A DNA stretch of 64,000 bases from Aquisphaera insulae (GTDB taxonomy: Bacteria > Planctomycetota > Planctomycetia > Isosphaerales > Isosphaeraceae): positions 1-64,000 of the forward strand of contig NZ_JAALJH010000001.1 in assembly GCF_011064615.1 (NCBI RefSeq), written 5' to 3'. Of this stretch, positions 1 to 9,402 are shown in pieces. The notes under the pieces are model-generated. The model searched no databases. It saw only the letters and a program-made list of their open reading frames with translations, and had not been told where the DNA came from. Each line of letters opens with the position of its first letter. Positions within the stretch are counted from its first letter, which is position 1. The translations under genes were made by a program, and so were the position numbers.

Positions 1-367
1 ACCGAAATCGCGCTTCAAGGGCCTCCATGAAGGCCCATTCCCCTTCCATCCCAGCCACCCCCAAAGCTCAACTTTGATTATTCCTACAGACTATGCGGGA
101 ATTCCTCTTGACCTTGAGCTAACGCGCGTGAAGAATGGGGCTCATAGCACGGGGATTTGTCCCACCATCGTGGCGATCCGAACGCGTTGTTGCGAAGAGG
201 CAATCCGTCCGGGATGGCCTGAATACCGATCGACAGTGAGATTTCTTCACGTCGGTTGATCGGTGCTCCCTTCCGCCCACTCGTCCACGAGAGGCGTCTC
301 GACCTACCTTTACGCGACGGGCCGACCGAACGACTCGGAGGCTCGCTCGAGACTCGTGGAGACGAAC
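1..367. other. Intergenic region at the left edge
   Basis: No convincing gene is seen here. A short hairpin (GGGCCT at 19-24 with AGGCCC at 31-36) could be the weak terminator of a gene lying to the left. A possible sigma-70-like promoter for the next gene is listed separately. A 61-codon frame at 74-259 has no ribosome binding site and no recognisable product, so I do not call it. Confidence 0.5.
108..136 (+). promoter_or_regulatory. Possible sigma-70-like promoter upstream of the DUF1559 gene
   Basis: TTGACC at 108-113 and AAGAAT at 131-136 are separated by 17 bases. The -35 matches 5 of 6 and the -10 only 4 of 6 consensus positions. It would give a leader of about 225 bases. Weak evidence. 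Confidence 0.3.
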
Positions 368-1540
368 ATGAACAGCCTCACGCAAGGAGGCCGGTCGCTC
401 TCGGTCCGCGCCGAAGGGAATCACGTCGGGTCGGCACGCCGCCCGGCCTTCACGCTGATCGAGCTCCTGGTCGTGATCGCGATCATCGCGGTCCTCATCG
501 CCCTCCTCCTGCCCGCGGTGCAGTCGGCCCGCGAGGCGGCCCGGCGCATCCACTGCACCAACAACCTCAAGCAGATCGGCCTCGGGCTCCTCAACTACGA
601 GAGCACCAACGCCTGCTTCCCGCCGGGTGCGCTGCCTTATTTCGAGAACGGGGACATCCGTTCGAGCACCTTCTACAACAACCACGGCCCCAGTGCACAC
701 GCCCGGATGCTCAACTACGTTGAGCAGCAGAACCTCTTCAACGCCCTGAATTTCAACGTCAGCATCTTCAACGATCCGATCGGCGATCTGATCAACGTCA
801 CTGTGACGTCAACGTATTTGAGCACGTTCATCTGCCCATCGGACGTGCAGCCCGCGTGGCTCATCCAGGGGACGCATACGGTCCTGGCGACGACCCGCGC
901 GGTCGGCAACAACTACTTCGCCTCGATGGGCTCGAGCCTGGAATTCGCGATGCAGCAGACGGGCGGGCCGCCGAATGGCCCTTTCCCCTACATCGGTACG
1001 CTCGGTCACATCACCAGGCTCAGCGAGATCACCGACGGCACCAGCAACACCATCGGCTTCGGCGAATGGCGGATCGGGAGCGGCCAGTCTGGGACGCAGT
1101 CGATCCAGGACATCGTCTTCACGGGCACCTTCCCCGCCGGGACCGCGAGGAACAACGGGACGCTCAACCTGCCCAATCCGAAGCTCGTCGCGAGCCTGCC
1201 CGCGTGGATCGAGGCCTGCTCCGCCCAGTGGCGGGCCGGGGGCGGACGATATGGCAAGTCCGTGACCCTGGGCGAATCCTGGGCGTTCGGCCTGGTCGGC
1301 TATAGCCAGGGGAACCTCGTGCTGCCGCCGAACTCGCCCTACCCGTATTGCAGCACCAGCAACAACGGCACGATCGAGAGCGTCGGGATCTACGGCCTGA
1401 GCAGCCATCACCCCGGCGGGGCCAACGTGGTCCTCCTCGACGGATCGGTCCGCTTCCTCAAGGACAGCGTGAGCCGCCCGACGCTCTGGGCGCTCGGATC
1501 GATCAGGCAGGGCGAGGTGATCTCCTCCGATTCTTATTGA
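368..1540 (+). CDS. DUF1559 protein with prepilin-type N-terminus
   Basis: 390 aa. The N-terminus carries a type IV prepilin-like cleavage and membrane segment ([20 protein letters not shown], residues 28-47) followed by the usual [12 protein letters not shown] stretch. The residue before the cleavage site is Ala rather than Gly. The C-terminus has the family's [18 protein letters not shown] block. DUF1559 proteins are heavily expanded in Planctomycetota and are thought to be pseudopilin-like cell-surface proteins; their exact role is unknown. The start at 368 is preferred over an in-frame codon at 263 because GGAG lies 6 bases upstream and the prepilin leader then has normal length. It is followed after 46 bases by the cytochrome/DUF1549 gene, possibly in the same transcript. 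Confidence 0.9.
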   Translation: MNSLTQGGRSLSVRAEGNHVGSARRPAFTLIELLVVIAIIAVLIALLLPAVQSAREAARRIHCTNNLKQIGLGLLNYESTNACFPPGALPYFENGDIRSSTFYNNHGPSAHARMLNYVEQQNLFNALNFNVSIFNDPIGDLINVTVTSTYLSTFICPSDVQPAWLIQGTHTVLATTRAVGNNYFASMGSSLEFAMQQTGGPPNGPFPYIGTLGHITRLSEITDGTSNTIGFGEWRIGSGQSGTQSIQDIVFTGTFPAGTARNNGTLNLPNPKLVASLPAWIEACSAQWRAGGGRYGKSVTLGESWAFGLVGYSQGNLVLPPNSPYPYCSTSNNGTIESVGIYGLSSHHPGGANVVLLDGSVRFLKDSVSRPTLWALGSIRQGEVISSDSY

Positions 1541-1586
1541 CCCGCGGCGAAGCCGTCCGGAACGAACTGTCAGGAGCAAGTCCCCG

Positions 1587-4226
1587 ATGAAGCCTTCTAC
1601 GAGATGGCTGCCGGCCATCCTCGCGATCGTCCCCCTCGGCCCGCCTTCCGCGCGGGCCGAGGTCGCTCCCGCGTCGGCGAGCCCCGAGAAGAAGGTCGAG
1701 TTCTTCGAGAAGAAGATCCGGCCGATCCTCGTGAGCCAGTGCCATACCTGTCATTCGGCCGAAACGAATTCCAAGGGGGGCCTGCGGGTCGATGACCGCA
1801 ACGGCCTCGTCCAGGGGGGCAACAGCGGGTCGGCCGTCGTCCCCGGGAAGCCCGACGAGAGCCTGCTCCTCCAGGCGGTCCGGCACGCCGACGATGCCCC
1901 CAAGATGCCCCCGAAGTCGAAGCTGACCGACGCGGAGATCGCCGATCTGGCGCGATGGATCGAGGACGGCGCCGCCTGGCCCGCCGAGGTCGCCGCGAGC
2001 GCCCCGGCCCGTGGCCAGTGGGAGGAGAAGTACGCGGCCCTCCGCAAGAGCCACTGGGCCTGGCAGCCGGTCCGCGGCGGCGGCCCGCCGCCGGTACGCG
2101 ACGCCTCCTGGCCGAGGTCGGACGTCGATCGCTTCGTCCTGGCCGGCCTCGAGGCGAAGGGCCTCTCGCCGGTGGGCGATGCCGACCGCGTCGCGCTGAT
2201 CCGGCGGGCCACCTTCGACCTGACGGGCCTGCCGCCCGAGGTTGCCGACGTCGAGGCCTTCCTCCGCGACGACTCCGCCGGGGCCTTCGAGCGCGTGGTC
2301 GACCGGCTCCTGGCCTCGCCGGCCTTCGGCGAGCGGTGGGGGCGGCACTGGCTGGACGTCGCCCGGTACGGCGAGTCGACCGGCTCCTCGCGGAACGTCC
2401 CGTTCCCCCATGCCTGGAGATATCGCGACTACGTCATCGACGCCTTCAACCGCGACGTCCCCTTCGATCGCTTCCTCCGCCAGCAGATCGCCGGTGACCT
2501 CCTGCCGGCGGCCGACGACCGCGAGCGTCGCGAACACCTGGTGGCCACCGGGTTCCTCGCGCTCGGCGTCAAGGACGTCAATCAGCGGTTCAAGGTCCGC
2601 TTCGTCATGGACAACGTGGACGAGCAGATCGACACCGTCAGCCGCGCCGTGCTCGGGCTGACGGCGAGCTGTGCCCGCTGCCATGATCACAAGTTCGACC
2701 CCATCCCCCAGGCCGATTATTACGCCCTGGCCGGCATCTTCCAGAGCACCGACCTGTGCGCCGGCGTCCGGAACAAGATGGGGGGCGGCGGGCTCGACTA
2801 CTACGACACGGCCATGCTGATCCCGCTGGACTCCGCCCCCGCCTCGAAGGCCGACTCGGCCAAGGTCGAGGAGGCGAAGAAGAAGGTCGCCGCCGCGAAG
2901 GCCGAGTTCGAGAAGCTTCGGGACTCCCCCGCGGGGGCCGAGCTCGGCCCCAACGGCCGGCCGAAGCGGGCCGCGGCCCGCCAGAAGATGGTCAAGCTCC
3001 AGGCCGATCTCCTCCAGCTCACGGACCCGGCCGCGCTCGGCCCGGTCGCCCTGGGCGTCCGCGACGGCAAGGCCGTCGGCGACACCCAGGTCCGGATCCG
3101 GGGCGAGGCCGAACGGCTCGGCCCGACCGTCCCCCGCGGGTTCCTGTCGGTCCTCAACCTGCCGGGCCAGCCGGCGATCCCGGCGAAACAGAGCGGCCGC
3201 GCGGAGCTCGCGAGCTGGCTGACCAGCCCGGACAATCCGCTGACCTCCCGGGTCTTCGTCAACCGCGCCTGGCAGCATCTCTTCGGGCAGGGCCTGGTGC
3301 GCACGGTCGACAACTTCGGCGTGACGGGCGACCTGCCGTCCCATCCGGAGCTGCTGGACCATCTCGCCCGCGAGTTCACCCGGGACGGCTGGTCGGTCAA
3401 GCGGCTGGTCCGACGGCTCATCCTGACCCGGGCCTACCAGCTCGATTCGTCCGCGACCCCGGATCGACTGGCCGCCGACCCGTCGAATCGGCTGGTCTGG
3501 AGGCACGCCCCGCGGCGGCTCGACGCCGAGGAGATCCGCGACGCCACCCTGGTCGCGGCCGGCCGCCTCGATCCGGTCCGGCCCGTCGGGGACTCGTCCC
3601 CCTCTTCCTCGATGAAGGTGATCGAGATCCGCAACAACGGCCCGGAGGCTCGCAAGCTCCTGGAGATCGCCGGCGCGAGCCGGTTGCGGAGCGTCTACCT
3701 CCCGTCGCTCCGGGGGATCACGCCCGGCTCGCTCGAGGTCTTCGACCCCGCCGAGCAGGGCATGGTCACGGGCCGTCGCGAGACGACGACCGTCCCGTCG
3801 CAGAGCCTCTACTTCCTCAACGACCCGTTCGTCCGCAGGCGGTCGATCGAGCTGGCCGACCAGCTCCTGGCCCGGTCGGACCTCGACGAGGCGGCCCGGA
3901 TCGACCTGGCCTATCGCCGCACCGTCGGCAGGCCGGCCTCGGCCAATGAGCTCCGCCGGGCCTCGGCCTACATCGCCGAGTTCGCCCGCGATGCCCGCGC
4001 GGCGATCGACTGGAGCCCCTCCACCGCGGTCGCCGCCAAGGCCCCCGAGCCTCAGACGCGGCCGAAGCCCAAGGCCGCCGCCGCCCCGGTGAACCCCGAC
4101 GAGGCCGACCAGTCCGACGAACCCGTCCGCGAGGAGGTCATCCGCGCCTCCAATCCGGAATCGGCCGCCTGGTCGAGCTTCTGCCAGGCCCTCCTCGGCT
4201 CGGCCGAGTTCCGATACCTGCGATGA
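1587..4226 (+). CDS. Secreted cytochrome c / DUF1549 / DUF1553 protein
   Basis: 879 aa with an N-terminal signal peptide ending near residue 24. A planctomycete cytochrome c domain follows, with haem motif CHTCH at residues 52-56. DUF1549 spans roughly 155-365 and contains a second CxxCH-like motif (C362, C365, H366). DUF1553 spans roughly 530-800. A Lys/Pro/Ala-rich spacer near residues 815-850 interrupts the last part of DUF1553. Function is not established; the family is abundant in Planctomycetota and almost always paired with a DUF1501 gene, as here, suggesting a periplasmic redox or degradation partnership. It is separated from the following gene by 47 bases if that gene starts at 4274, or overlaps it by 4 bases if it starts at 4223. 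Confidence 0.92.
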   Translation: MKPSTRWLPAILAIVPLGPPSARAEVAPASASPEKKVEFFEKKIRPILVSQCHTCHSAETNSKGGLRVDDRNGLVQGGNSGSAVVPGKPDESLLLQAVRHADDAPKMPPKSKLTDAEIADLARWIEDGAAWPAEVAASAPARGQWEEKYAALRKSHWAWQPVRGGGPPPVRDASWPRSDVDRFVLAGLEAKGLSPVGDADRVALIRRATFDLTGLPPEVADVEAFLRDDSAGAFERVVDRLLASPAFGERWGRHWLDVARYGESTGSSRNVPFPHAWRYRDYVIDAFNRDVPFDRFLRQQIAGDLLPAADDRERREHLVATGFLALGVKDVNQRFKVRFVMDNVDEQIDTVSRAVLGLTASCARCHDHKFDPIPQADYYALAGIFQSTDLCAGVRNKMGGGGLDYYDTAMLIPLDSAPASKADSAKVEEAKKKVAAAKAEFEKLRDSPAGAELGPNGRPKRAAARQKMVKLQADLLQLTDPAALGPVALGVRDGKAVGDTQVRIRGEAERLGPTVPRGFLSVLNLPGQPAIPAKQSGRAELASWLTSPDNPLTSRVFVNRAWQHLFGQGLVRTVDNFGVTGDLPSHPELLDHLAREFTRDGWSVKRLVRRLILTRAYQLDSSATPDRLAADPSNRLVWRHAPRRLDAEEIRDATLVAAGRLDPVRPVGDSSPSSSMKVIEIRNNGPEARKLLEIAGASRLRSVYLPSLRGITPGSLEVFDPAEQGMVTGRRETTTVPSQSLYFLNDPFVRRRSIELADQLLARSDLDEAARIDLAYRRTVGRPASANELRRASAYIAEFARDARAAIDWSPSTAVAAKAPEPQTRPKPKAAAAPVNPDEADQSDEPVREEVIRASNPESAAWSSFCQALLGSAEFRYLR

Positions 4227-4273
4227 CGCTCCGGCCCCTCGCTCTTGATCAATCAATCCATACGAGAACGACG

Positions 4274-5683
4274 ATGCCAAACGATTCTCCGCATCTTCCC
4301 GGGTCCCTCCTCACCCGCCGCCAGGCCCTCCGGTCCGCCGGCGCCGGCTTCGGCAGCCTCGCCCTGGCGGGCCTGCTCGACCAGGCCGCCCCCGCGGCCC
4401 GCGCCGCGGGGACTCCGGGAAAGCCCGCCACCCCGGCCGACCGCCCCCTCGCGCCCCGGCCACCCCACTTCCCGGCGAAGGCCAAACGGATCATCTTCCT
4501 GTTCATGCAGGGGGCCATCTCCCAGATGGACACCTGGGAGTACAAGCCCAGGCTCCAGCAGAGCGACGGCAAGGTCGGCCCGGGGGGCGGCACGCTCACG
4601 GCCTCGAAGTTCCGCTTCCGCCAGCACGGCGAGACCGGGACCTGGGTCTCCGAGCTCTACCCGCACCTGGCCGCCCACGTGGACAAGTTCTGCTTCCTGC
4701 GCGGGCTCTACACCGACACCCCGGCCCACCCCGAGGCGGTCATCCAGATCCACACCGGGGCCAAGCTCGTCCAGCTCACGAGGCCCTCGATGGGCTCGTG
4801 GCTGCTCTACGGGCTGGGGACCGAGAACCAGGACCTGCCGGGCTACGTGACGATCAACCCGCCGCCCAACTTCGGCGGTGCGCTCAATTACGGCAGCGCC
4901 TTCCTGCCGGCCCACTTCCAGGGGACGCGGATCAACGACCTGGGCTACCTGCCCAACCTGAAGGCGCAGTCCCCGTCGAGCCTCCAGCGGAAGCAGATCG
5001 ACCTGGTGCAGGCCATGAACCGCGACCTCGCCGCGACTCCCTCGGCGCCCGACGAGCTCGAGGGGATCATCTCGTCGTACGAGCTGGCCTTCCGGATGCA
5101 GGGCAAGGTCCCGGAGCTGCTGGACATCGCCAGCGAGCCGCAGGCGGTCCTCGACGCCTACGGCGTCAAGCCCGGCCCCGCCGGGAGCTTCGCCAGGCAG
5201 TGCATCATGGCCCGGCGGCTGAGCGAGGCCGGGGTGCGGTTCGTCGAGATCTGCCATCCGGGCTGGGACCAGCACAACGACCTGCACGCGGGCCTGATCC
5301 GCAACACGGCCGCCACCGACCAGCCGACGGCCGCCCTGCTCGCCGACCTGGACCAGCGCGGGCTCCTCGACGAGACTCTCGTCCTCTTCGGCAGCGAGTT
5401 CGGCCGCCTGCCGACCGCCCAGGGGCCCGACGGCCGCGACCACAACATCACCGGCTACCCGATGTGGCTGGCCGGCGCCGGCGTCAAGCCGGGCTTCTCC
5501 TTCGGCGCCACCGACGAGTTCGGCCAGCACGCCGTCGAGGGCCGGATGCACATCAACGACCTCCACGCCACGATCCTCGCCCTGATGGGCCTGGACCACG
5601 AACGCCTCACCTACCGCTACGCCGGCCGCGACTTCCGCCTCACCGACGTCGCCGGCAACGTGGCCCGCTCCATCTTCGCCTGA
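4274..5683 (+). CDS. DUF1501 family protein, Tat-exported
   Basis: 469 aa. A twin-arginine signal (LLTRRQALRSAG, R15-R16) followed by a hydrophobic Ala/Gly-rich segment points to Tat export of a folded protein. The mature part is DUF1501, a sulfatase/alkaline-phosphatase-like fold, with family blocks such as FLFMQGAISQMDTW, HPGWDQHND and FGSEFGRLPT. It is the customary partner of the upstream DUF1549/DUF1553 protein, and the two are probably co-transcribed. An in-frame start at 4223 would overlap the upstream stop codon, but it would add 17 residues ahead of the Tat motif; 4274 gives a normal Tat leader. The substrate is unknown. Confidence 0.9.
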   Translation: MPNDSPHLPGSLLTRRQALRSAGAGFGSLALAGLLDQAAPAARAAGTPGKPATPADRPLAPRPPHFPAKAKRIIFLFMQGAISQMDTWEYKPRLQQSDGKVGPGGGTLTASKFRFRQHGETGTWVSELYPHLAAHVDKFCFLRGLYTDTPAHPEAVIQIHTGAKLVQLTRPSMGSWLLYGLGTENQDLPGYVTINPPPNFGGALNYGSAFLPAHFQGTRINDLGYLPNLKAQSPSSLQRKQIDLVQAMNRDLAATPSAPDELEGIISSYELAFRMQGKVPELLDIASEPQAVLDAYGVKPGPAGSFARQCIMARRLSEAGVRFVEICHPGWDQHNDLHAGLIRNTAATDQPTAALLADLDQRGLLDETLVLFGSEFGRLPTAQGPDGRDHNITGYPMWLAGAGVKPGFSFGATDEFGQHAVEGRMHINDLHATILALMGLDHERLTYRYAGRDFRLTDVAGNVARSIFA

Positions 5684-5689
5684 ACGCTA

Positions 5690-5969
5690 GCCACCGATGA
5701 AGAGGGGGGGAGGAATTTAGCCACAGATCAACACTGATAAACACAGATAAGAGATGAATTGGGGAGGGACGGGGAAGGGAAAGGGAAGGACGGTCAGGGT
5801 GGGCTTGCGGAGATGCCGAGGCCCGACCCAGTCGCCGGGCTGGCCGCCGGATTCCGGGCTCGCCCAACCTGAATTTCCCTCCCTCCCTCCCTCCTTCCCT
5901 CCCTCCCTCTCTATCTGTGTTGATCTGTGTTCATCCGTGGCTAAATTCCTCCCCTCTTCTCTCCGTGGC
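5690..5969. repeat. Long inverted-repeat unit filling the 5684-6015 intergenic gap
   Basis: The left arm (about 5690-5753) and right arm (about 5908-5969) are imperfect reverse complements over roughly 60 bases. Both contain AGGAATTTAGCCAC next to 10-11-base near-repeats of the type AACACAGATAA. The intervening 155 bases hold a G-rich segment (about 5759-5795) and a C/T-rich tract of CCCT units (about 5877-5910). No open frame with coding character is present. This looks like an interspersed palindromic or MITE-like unit rather than a terminator. Confidence 0.7.
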
Positions 5970-6015
5970 GACATCTCCCTTGACCTGTCCAGGAGTTCAT
6001 ACTACATTTCTGTTC

Positions 6016-7257
6016 ATGACGACGCGAGCATCCGCCAGGGCGATCGGGCATCTGGACGCCGACTGTTTCTACGTGTCGGCGGAGCGGGTGCGGGATGGCT
6101 TCCTGGAGGGGAAGCCGGTGGGGGTGCTGGGGAACCAGGGGGCGTGCGTCATCGCCAAGAGTTATGAGATGAAGGCGAAGGGGGTGAAGACCGGGGAGCC
6201 GATCTGGGACGCGATGGAGAAGTGCCCGGAGGGGATCTACGTGAAGCGGGACTTCCGCTGGTACGAGGTCCTCAGCCGGCTGATGCTGGACGCGGTGCGG
6301 GACCTGTCGCCGCGGGTGGAGTACTACTCGATCGACGAGTTCTTCTTCCTGGCCCTGGCCGATCGCGGGCAGACGCTCCAGTCGCTGGCGGAGGAGATGC
6401 GGGACCGGATCCGGGAGCGGCTGGGGGTGCCGGTGACGGTGGGGATCGCCCGGACGCGGACGCTGGCGAAGCTGATCTCGGATTCGGCCAAGCCGTTCGG
6501 GGCCAGGGCGGTGATCGGGGCCGATCAGGAGGAGGAGCTGCTCAGGGGGCTGCCGGTGACGGAGATCACCGGGATCGCGGGGCGGCGGGCGGCACGGCTG
6601 TCCCCCTGGGGGATCGCGAGCTGCCTGGACCTGGCCCGGGCGGACCGGAGGCTCGTGCGGTCGCTGCTGACGGCGGCGGGAGAGACCCTCTGGTGGGAGC
6701 TCAATGGGGATCCCGTGCAGGCGATCCACGCCAAGCGCCCGGCCCACAAGGTGCTGTCGCGCGGGGGCTCGTTCGGCGAGTCGACGGCCGCGCCGGGGGT
6801 GCTCTATGCCTGGCTGGTCCGCAACCTGGAGCGGCTGATCGAGGAGATGCGGTTCCACGGCGTGACCGCGGGGCGAATCACGGTGGCCCTCAACTACAAG
6901 ACCGGGCACTCGGGGGTCGGCCAGCGGACGATGCCGGTGGCCACGGACCGCTTCGACCTCCTGCTCGACGCGGCCCGGCCGTGCCTCCGCAAGGCGTGGA
7001 TGCCGGGGGTCCAGGCCAGCCACATGCACCTGATCGCGGAGGACCTCGCCCCCCGCGGCCAGTGCCCGCCGGGGCTGTTCGAGGACCCCGCGGCGCGGGC
7101 CCGTGCGGAGGCCGTCGCCCGGGTCAAGGAGCAGGTGAACAACCGGATGGGCCGCTTCAGCCTCCGCAGCGCCGCCACCCTCCGCCTGCCGGAGATCTAC
7201 CGCGACGTGGCCAATGAATATGACATCTGCGACATCCGAGGGAAAATCTGCTTCTGA
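6016..7257 (+). CDS. UmuC-like Y-family translesion DNA polymerase
   Basis: 413 aa. The palm motifs are present: HLDADCFYVSAER (D14) and YYSIDEFFF (D107, E108), the metal-binding carboxylates of Y-family polymerases. The fingers segment GNQGACVIAKSYEMKAKG with KTGEP resembles UmuC more than DinB. A helix-hairpin-helix-like thumb lies around residues 180-220 (VTEITGIAGRRAARL) and a little-finger domain follows. The C-terminus resembles the UmuC NxRFGRGTLR block (NNRMGRFSLRS). The start at 6016 places the first motif 12 residues in, as is normal; upstream codons fall inside the repeat unit. The next gene, a small SRAP-like protein, begins 27 bases downstream, suggesting a damage-tolerance operon. 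No UmuD-like gene is visible. Confidence 0.9.
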   Translation: MTTRASARAIGHLDADCFYVSAERVRDGFLEGKPVGVLGNQGACVIAKSYEMKAKGVKTGEPIWDAMEKCPEGIYVKRDFRWYEVLSRLMLDAVRDLSPRVEYYSIDEFFFLALADRGQTLQSLAEEMRDRIRERLGVPVTVGIARTRTLAKLISDSAKPFGARAVIGADQEEELLRGLPVTEITGIAGRRAARLSPWGIASCLDLARADRRLVRSLLTAAGETLWWELNGDPVQAIHAKRPAHKVLSRGGSFGESTAAPGVLYAWLVRNLERLIEEMRFHGVTAGRITVALNYKTGHSGVGQRTMPVATDRFDLLLDAARPCLRKAWMPGVQASHMHLIAEDLAPRGQCPPGLFEDPAARARAEAVARVKEQVNNRMGRFSLRSAATLRLPEIYRDVANEYDICDIRGKICF

Positions 7258-7284
7258 TCCGGGATCGCCGCGACAACGATAACA

Positions 7285-7752
7285 ATGTGCGTCGGAATTG
7301 CCCTGCCATGGAGTGAGCTGCCCACGGAGCTGTCGGCACGATACGGGCTGGAACGCCGCGTCCACGAGCGTGGGGGCGAGCGCGAGGTGCGATTTTACTA
7401 TCGCGACCGCCGGCCGCGGCTGCCCGTCTGGCGCGACGGCCGGCTCCTGGTCGTCCGCTGGGGCAACGGCCGGGGGCAGAGCCGGTTCCTCCCCGCCACC
7501 GGCTGGACCTGGCAGTCCACCATCGACGAGGGCTACTGGCGGAACCTCGACGGCGTCTACGTGGACATCCCCGCCTCGCTCGGCTACGACCGCGGGGTCT
7601 GGTACAAGATCCGCCAGGGGATCCGCGGGATCCTCGTCCCCGACGAGCGCGGGGTCGCCGTCGTCTACATGATCTGCGAGCCGGCCAGCCACTATTACCA
7701 GATCATGACCCGCTCCCCTCGCATGCCCGTGCTCATCGAGGAGCGGATCTGA
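7285..7752 (+). CDS. Small, divergent SRAP (HMCES/YedK)-like protein
   Basis: 155 aa. I recognise this only by pattern. It starts Met-Cys (Cys2 is the DNA-crosslinking nucleophile of SRAP proteins), has LPVWRDGRLLVVRWGNGRG (compare 'PVV...mrWGL' of SRAP) and ends with SPRMPVLIEERI (compare 'HDRMPVIL'). The His before RMP is replaced, the Asn-Ala-Arg-x-Glu block is not recognisable, and the protein is shorter than the usual 200-230 aa. SRAP proteins shield abasic sites in single-stranded DNA by covalent attachment. Position directly behind a Y-family polymerase supports a role in damage tolerance. It could also be an unrelated planctomycete family with a chance resemblance. Confidence 0.55.
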   Translation: MCVGIALPWSELPTELSARYGLERRVHERGGEREVRFYYRDRRPRLPVWRDGRLLVVRWGNGRGQSRFLPATGWTWQSTIDEGYWRNLDGVYVDIPASLGYDRGVWYKIRQGIRGILVPDERGVAVVYMICEPASHYYQIMTRSPRMPVLIEERI

Positions 7753-7853
7753 CCCGAGGGGCCGCGCGCTTGACCGCCGATGGCGGACAGGCGATCATCG
7801 GCCCGTCGTCGCGACGTTCCCGCATCCCCTTGCGGCCATCGAGGATCGCTCGC

Positions 7854-8522
7854 ATGTCCACGCCAGAATCCACGCCGCAGGCCCCCAACGCGGACGTCCC
7901 GGTCGGCGTGGCCATCGTCGGCGAGCCCGGCACGGTCACCGCCCGCCGGGCCGGCGGGCTCCGCGACCTGGCGCTCGAGGTCGACCCCAAGAAGGTCGGC
8001 GACGACGCCGCGCTCCAGCACCTGGCGAAGGCCGTCAACATCGCCTTCCAGACCGATTACGGCGAGAACTACCTGGAAGCCGTCTACCAGGCGGCCATCG
8101 TCCGGCGAGGGGCCGTGACGATCGTCCACCGCGAATACTTCGGCTACGGCGACACCTGGTTCGGCCAGCTCGGCCGCCTGATCCGCTCGCTCGAGCTCAC
8201 CATGGAGGGCCCCGATCCGGCCTCCCCGGAGGGGCGGGCGGCGATCGCCGAGAAGGGGCCGCGATCGATCCGCGGCCTGCTCAACCTGATCGGCCGCAAG
8301 CTCGACCTGGCGAGCGAGTACGAGGACCGCGTGCCGGCCTACGTCGAGCAGATGTTCGACCGGCTGGAGGCCTCCGGGATCATCGTCGGCTGGGATCGCG
8401 ACGACTGGGAGATCGCGACGACCACCATCGGCCTGGACATCCGGATCTCGCGCAAAGCCCCGGCCCGTCCGGCGGGCGAAGGCGAGGAGATCTCGCCGGC
8501 GATCCCGCCTCCCAAGCGTTGA
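7854..8522 (+). CDS. Hypothetical protein
   Basis: 222 aa, family not recognised. It appears soluble, with no signal peptide or membrane segment. The central part (residues 60-150) is mixed alpha/beta with conserved-looking aromatic positions (YGENYLEAVYQAA, YFGYGDTWFGQLGRLIRSLE) and the C-terminus is charged and proline-rich. Start chosen at ATG 7854 rather than an in-frame codon at 7770, because residues encoded before 7854 are Arg/Pro-rich and look non-coding. It lies 101 bases after the SRAP-like gene, same strand, and ends at the base before the stop codon of the convergent gene at 8523. Confidence 0.6.
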   Translation: MSTPESTPQAPNADVPVGVAIVGEPGTVTARRAGGLRDLALEVDPKKVGDDAALQHLAKAVNIAFQTDYGENYLEAVYQAAIVRRGAVTIVHREYFGYGDTWFGQLGRLIRSLELTMEGPDPASPEGRAAIAEKGPRSIRGLLNLIGRKLDLASEYEDRVPAYVEQMFDRLEASGIIVGWDRDDWEIATTTIGLDIRISRKAPARPAGEGEEISPAIPPPKR

Positions 8523-9380
8523 TTACCTGGGCGGCTTCTTCGCGTCCTTGCCGTCCGTCGCCGGCGCGGGGGCGTCGTCGGAGTCGCCCGAGAAGGCGTC
8601 CTCGAACCGGCTCACGCCGGAGGGCTTCGCGGCCGCGGCCCCCTTCGCGGGCTCGGCCTTCCGGGAGGCCAGCTTCTTGAGGTACTTCTCGGGGTTCTCC
8701 TTGAACTCGTCGATGCAGCCGGTGCAGCAGACGGGGTAGGACTGGCCCTGGTACGAGACCGACATCGCGGCGGCCCCGCCCGTGACGATGCAGCGGGGAC
8801 GCTCGACGGCCGAGGCTCCGGCGGCGAGGGACTCGCCCTCGCGGGTCAGGCCGACCTCGGATTTCGGGGCGAACGCGGTCGACCCCGCCGGCTTCCGGTC
8901 GATCGTCATGACGTAGCGGACGAAGTTCGCATTGGGCCGGATCGAGAGCCGCTGCGTCCCGCCGCCGGACGGCTCGGCCCGCTCCAGGTTCAGGACCTTG
9001 CCGGTGGCATCGAGCGTCCCCGTGAAGACGACGGCCTTGCCCCGATCGCCGGGCTCCTTGCCCTCGAGCCGATAGCGGCGCGAGGGTGCGTCGTAGGTCA
9101 ACCGGCCCTGGGCGAGGACCTTGCCGGCCTTGATGGAGACGGTCAGCCCCACGGGCTTCCCCTTCTCGAAGGCCCAGGCCCAGGTGTGGGTCTCGGTCCA
9201 CCCGCGGAAACGCTGGGAGGGATTGTCCCTGGGCACCCCCTGCCCCTTCCACGAACCGACCAGGAACTCGAGCGGGGCCAGCGCCGGCGGGACGTCACGG
9301 GACGGCTCAGGCGGCTGGCCCAGGATCGGGCCGACGAACAGGACGGCCGGGACGATGAGGAAGAGGCGAGGGTATCGCAT
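8523..9380 (-). CDS. Secreted protein with C-terminal YHS/TRASH-like metal-binding domain
   Basis: 285 aa with an N-terminal signal peptide (residues 1-21). Residues 35-180 form a lipocalin-like or DUF1579-like beta region (LEFLVGSWKGQG, TWAWAFEKGKPVG). Residues 195-237 form a YHS/TRASH-like metal-binding module with C197 (CIVTGG) and the CCTGC motif (C218, C219, C222) followed by EFKENPEKYLKKL, which is typical of that family. The remaining C-terminus is Lys/Ala-rich. It lies 22 bases downstream of the redoxin/cytochrome gene and is probably co-transcribed with it, which would fit a periplasmic copper- or haem-linked role. The precise function is unknown. Confidence 0.75.
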   Translation of the reverse strand: MRYPRLFLIVPAVLFVGPILGQPPEPSRDVPPALAPLEFLVGSWKGQGVPRDNPSQRFRGWTETHTWAWAFEKGKPVGLTVSIKAGKVLAQGRLTYDAPSRRYRLEGKEPGDRGKAVVFTGTLDATGKVLNLERAEPSGGGTQRLSIRPNANFVRYVMTIDRKPAGSTAFAPKSEVGLTREGESLAAGASAVERPRCIVTGGAAAMSVSYQGQSYPVCCTGCIDEFKENPEKYLKKLASRKAEPAKGAAAAKPSGVSRFEDAFSGDSDDAPAPATDGKDAKKPPR

Positions 9381-9402
9381 GATGAGACCTGGTGCCGTGG
9401 AC

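Noticed and set aside
74..259. 61-codon frame at the left edge
   Set aside because: Non-ATG start, no ribosome binding site, no recognisable product.
1503..4280. Long minus-strand frame of about 925 codons
   Set aside because: It is opposite the DUF1549/DUF1553 gene; long antisense frames are expected in such GC-rich sequence, and its translation has no recognisable domain.
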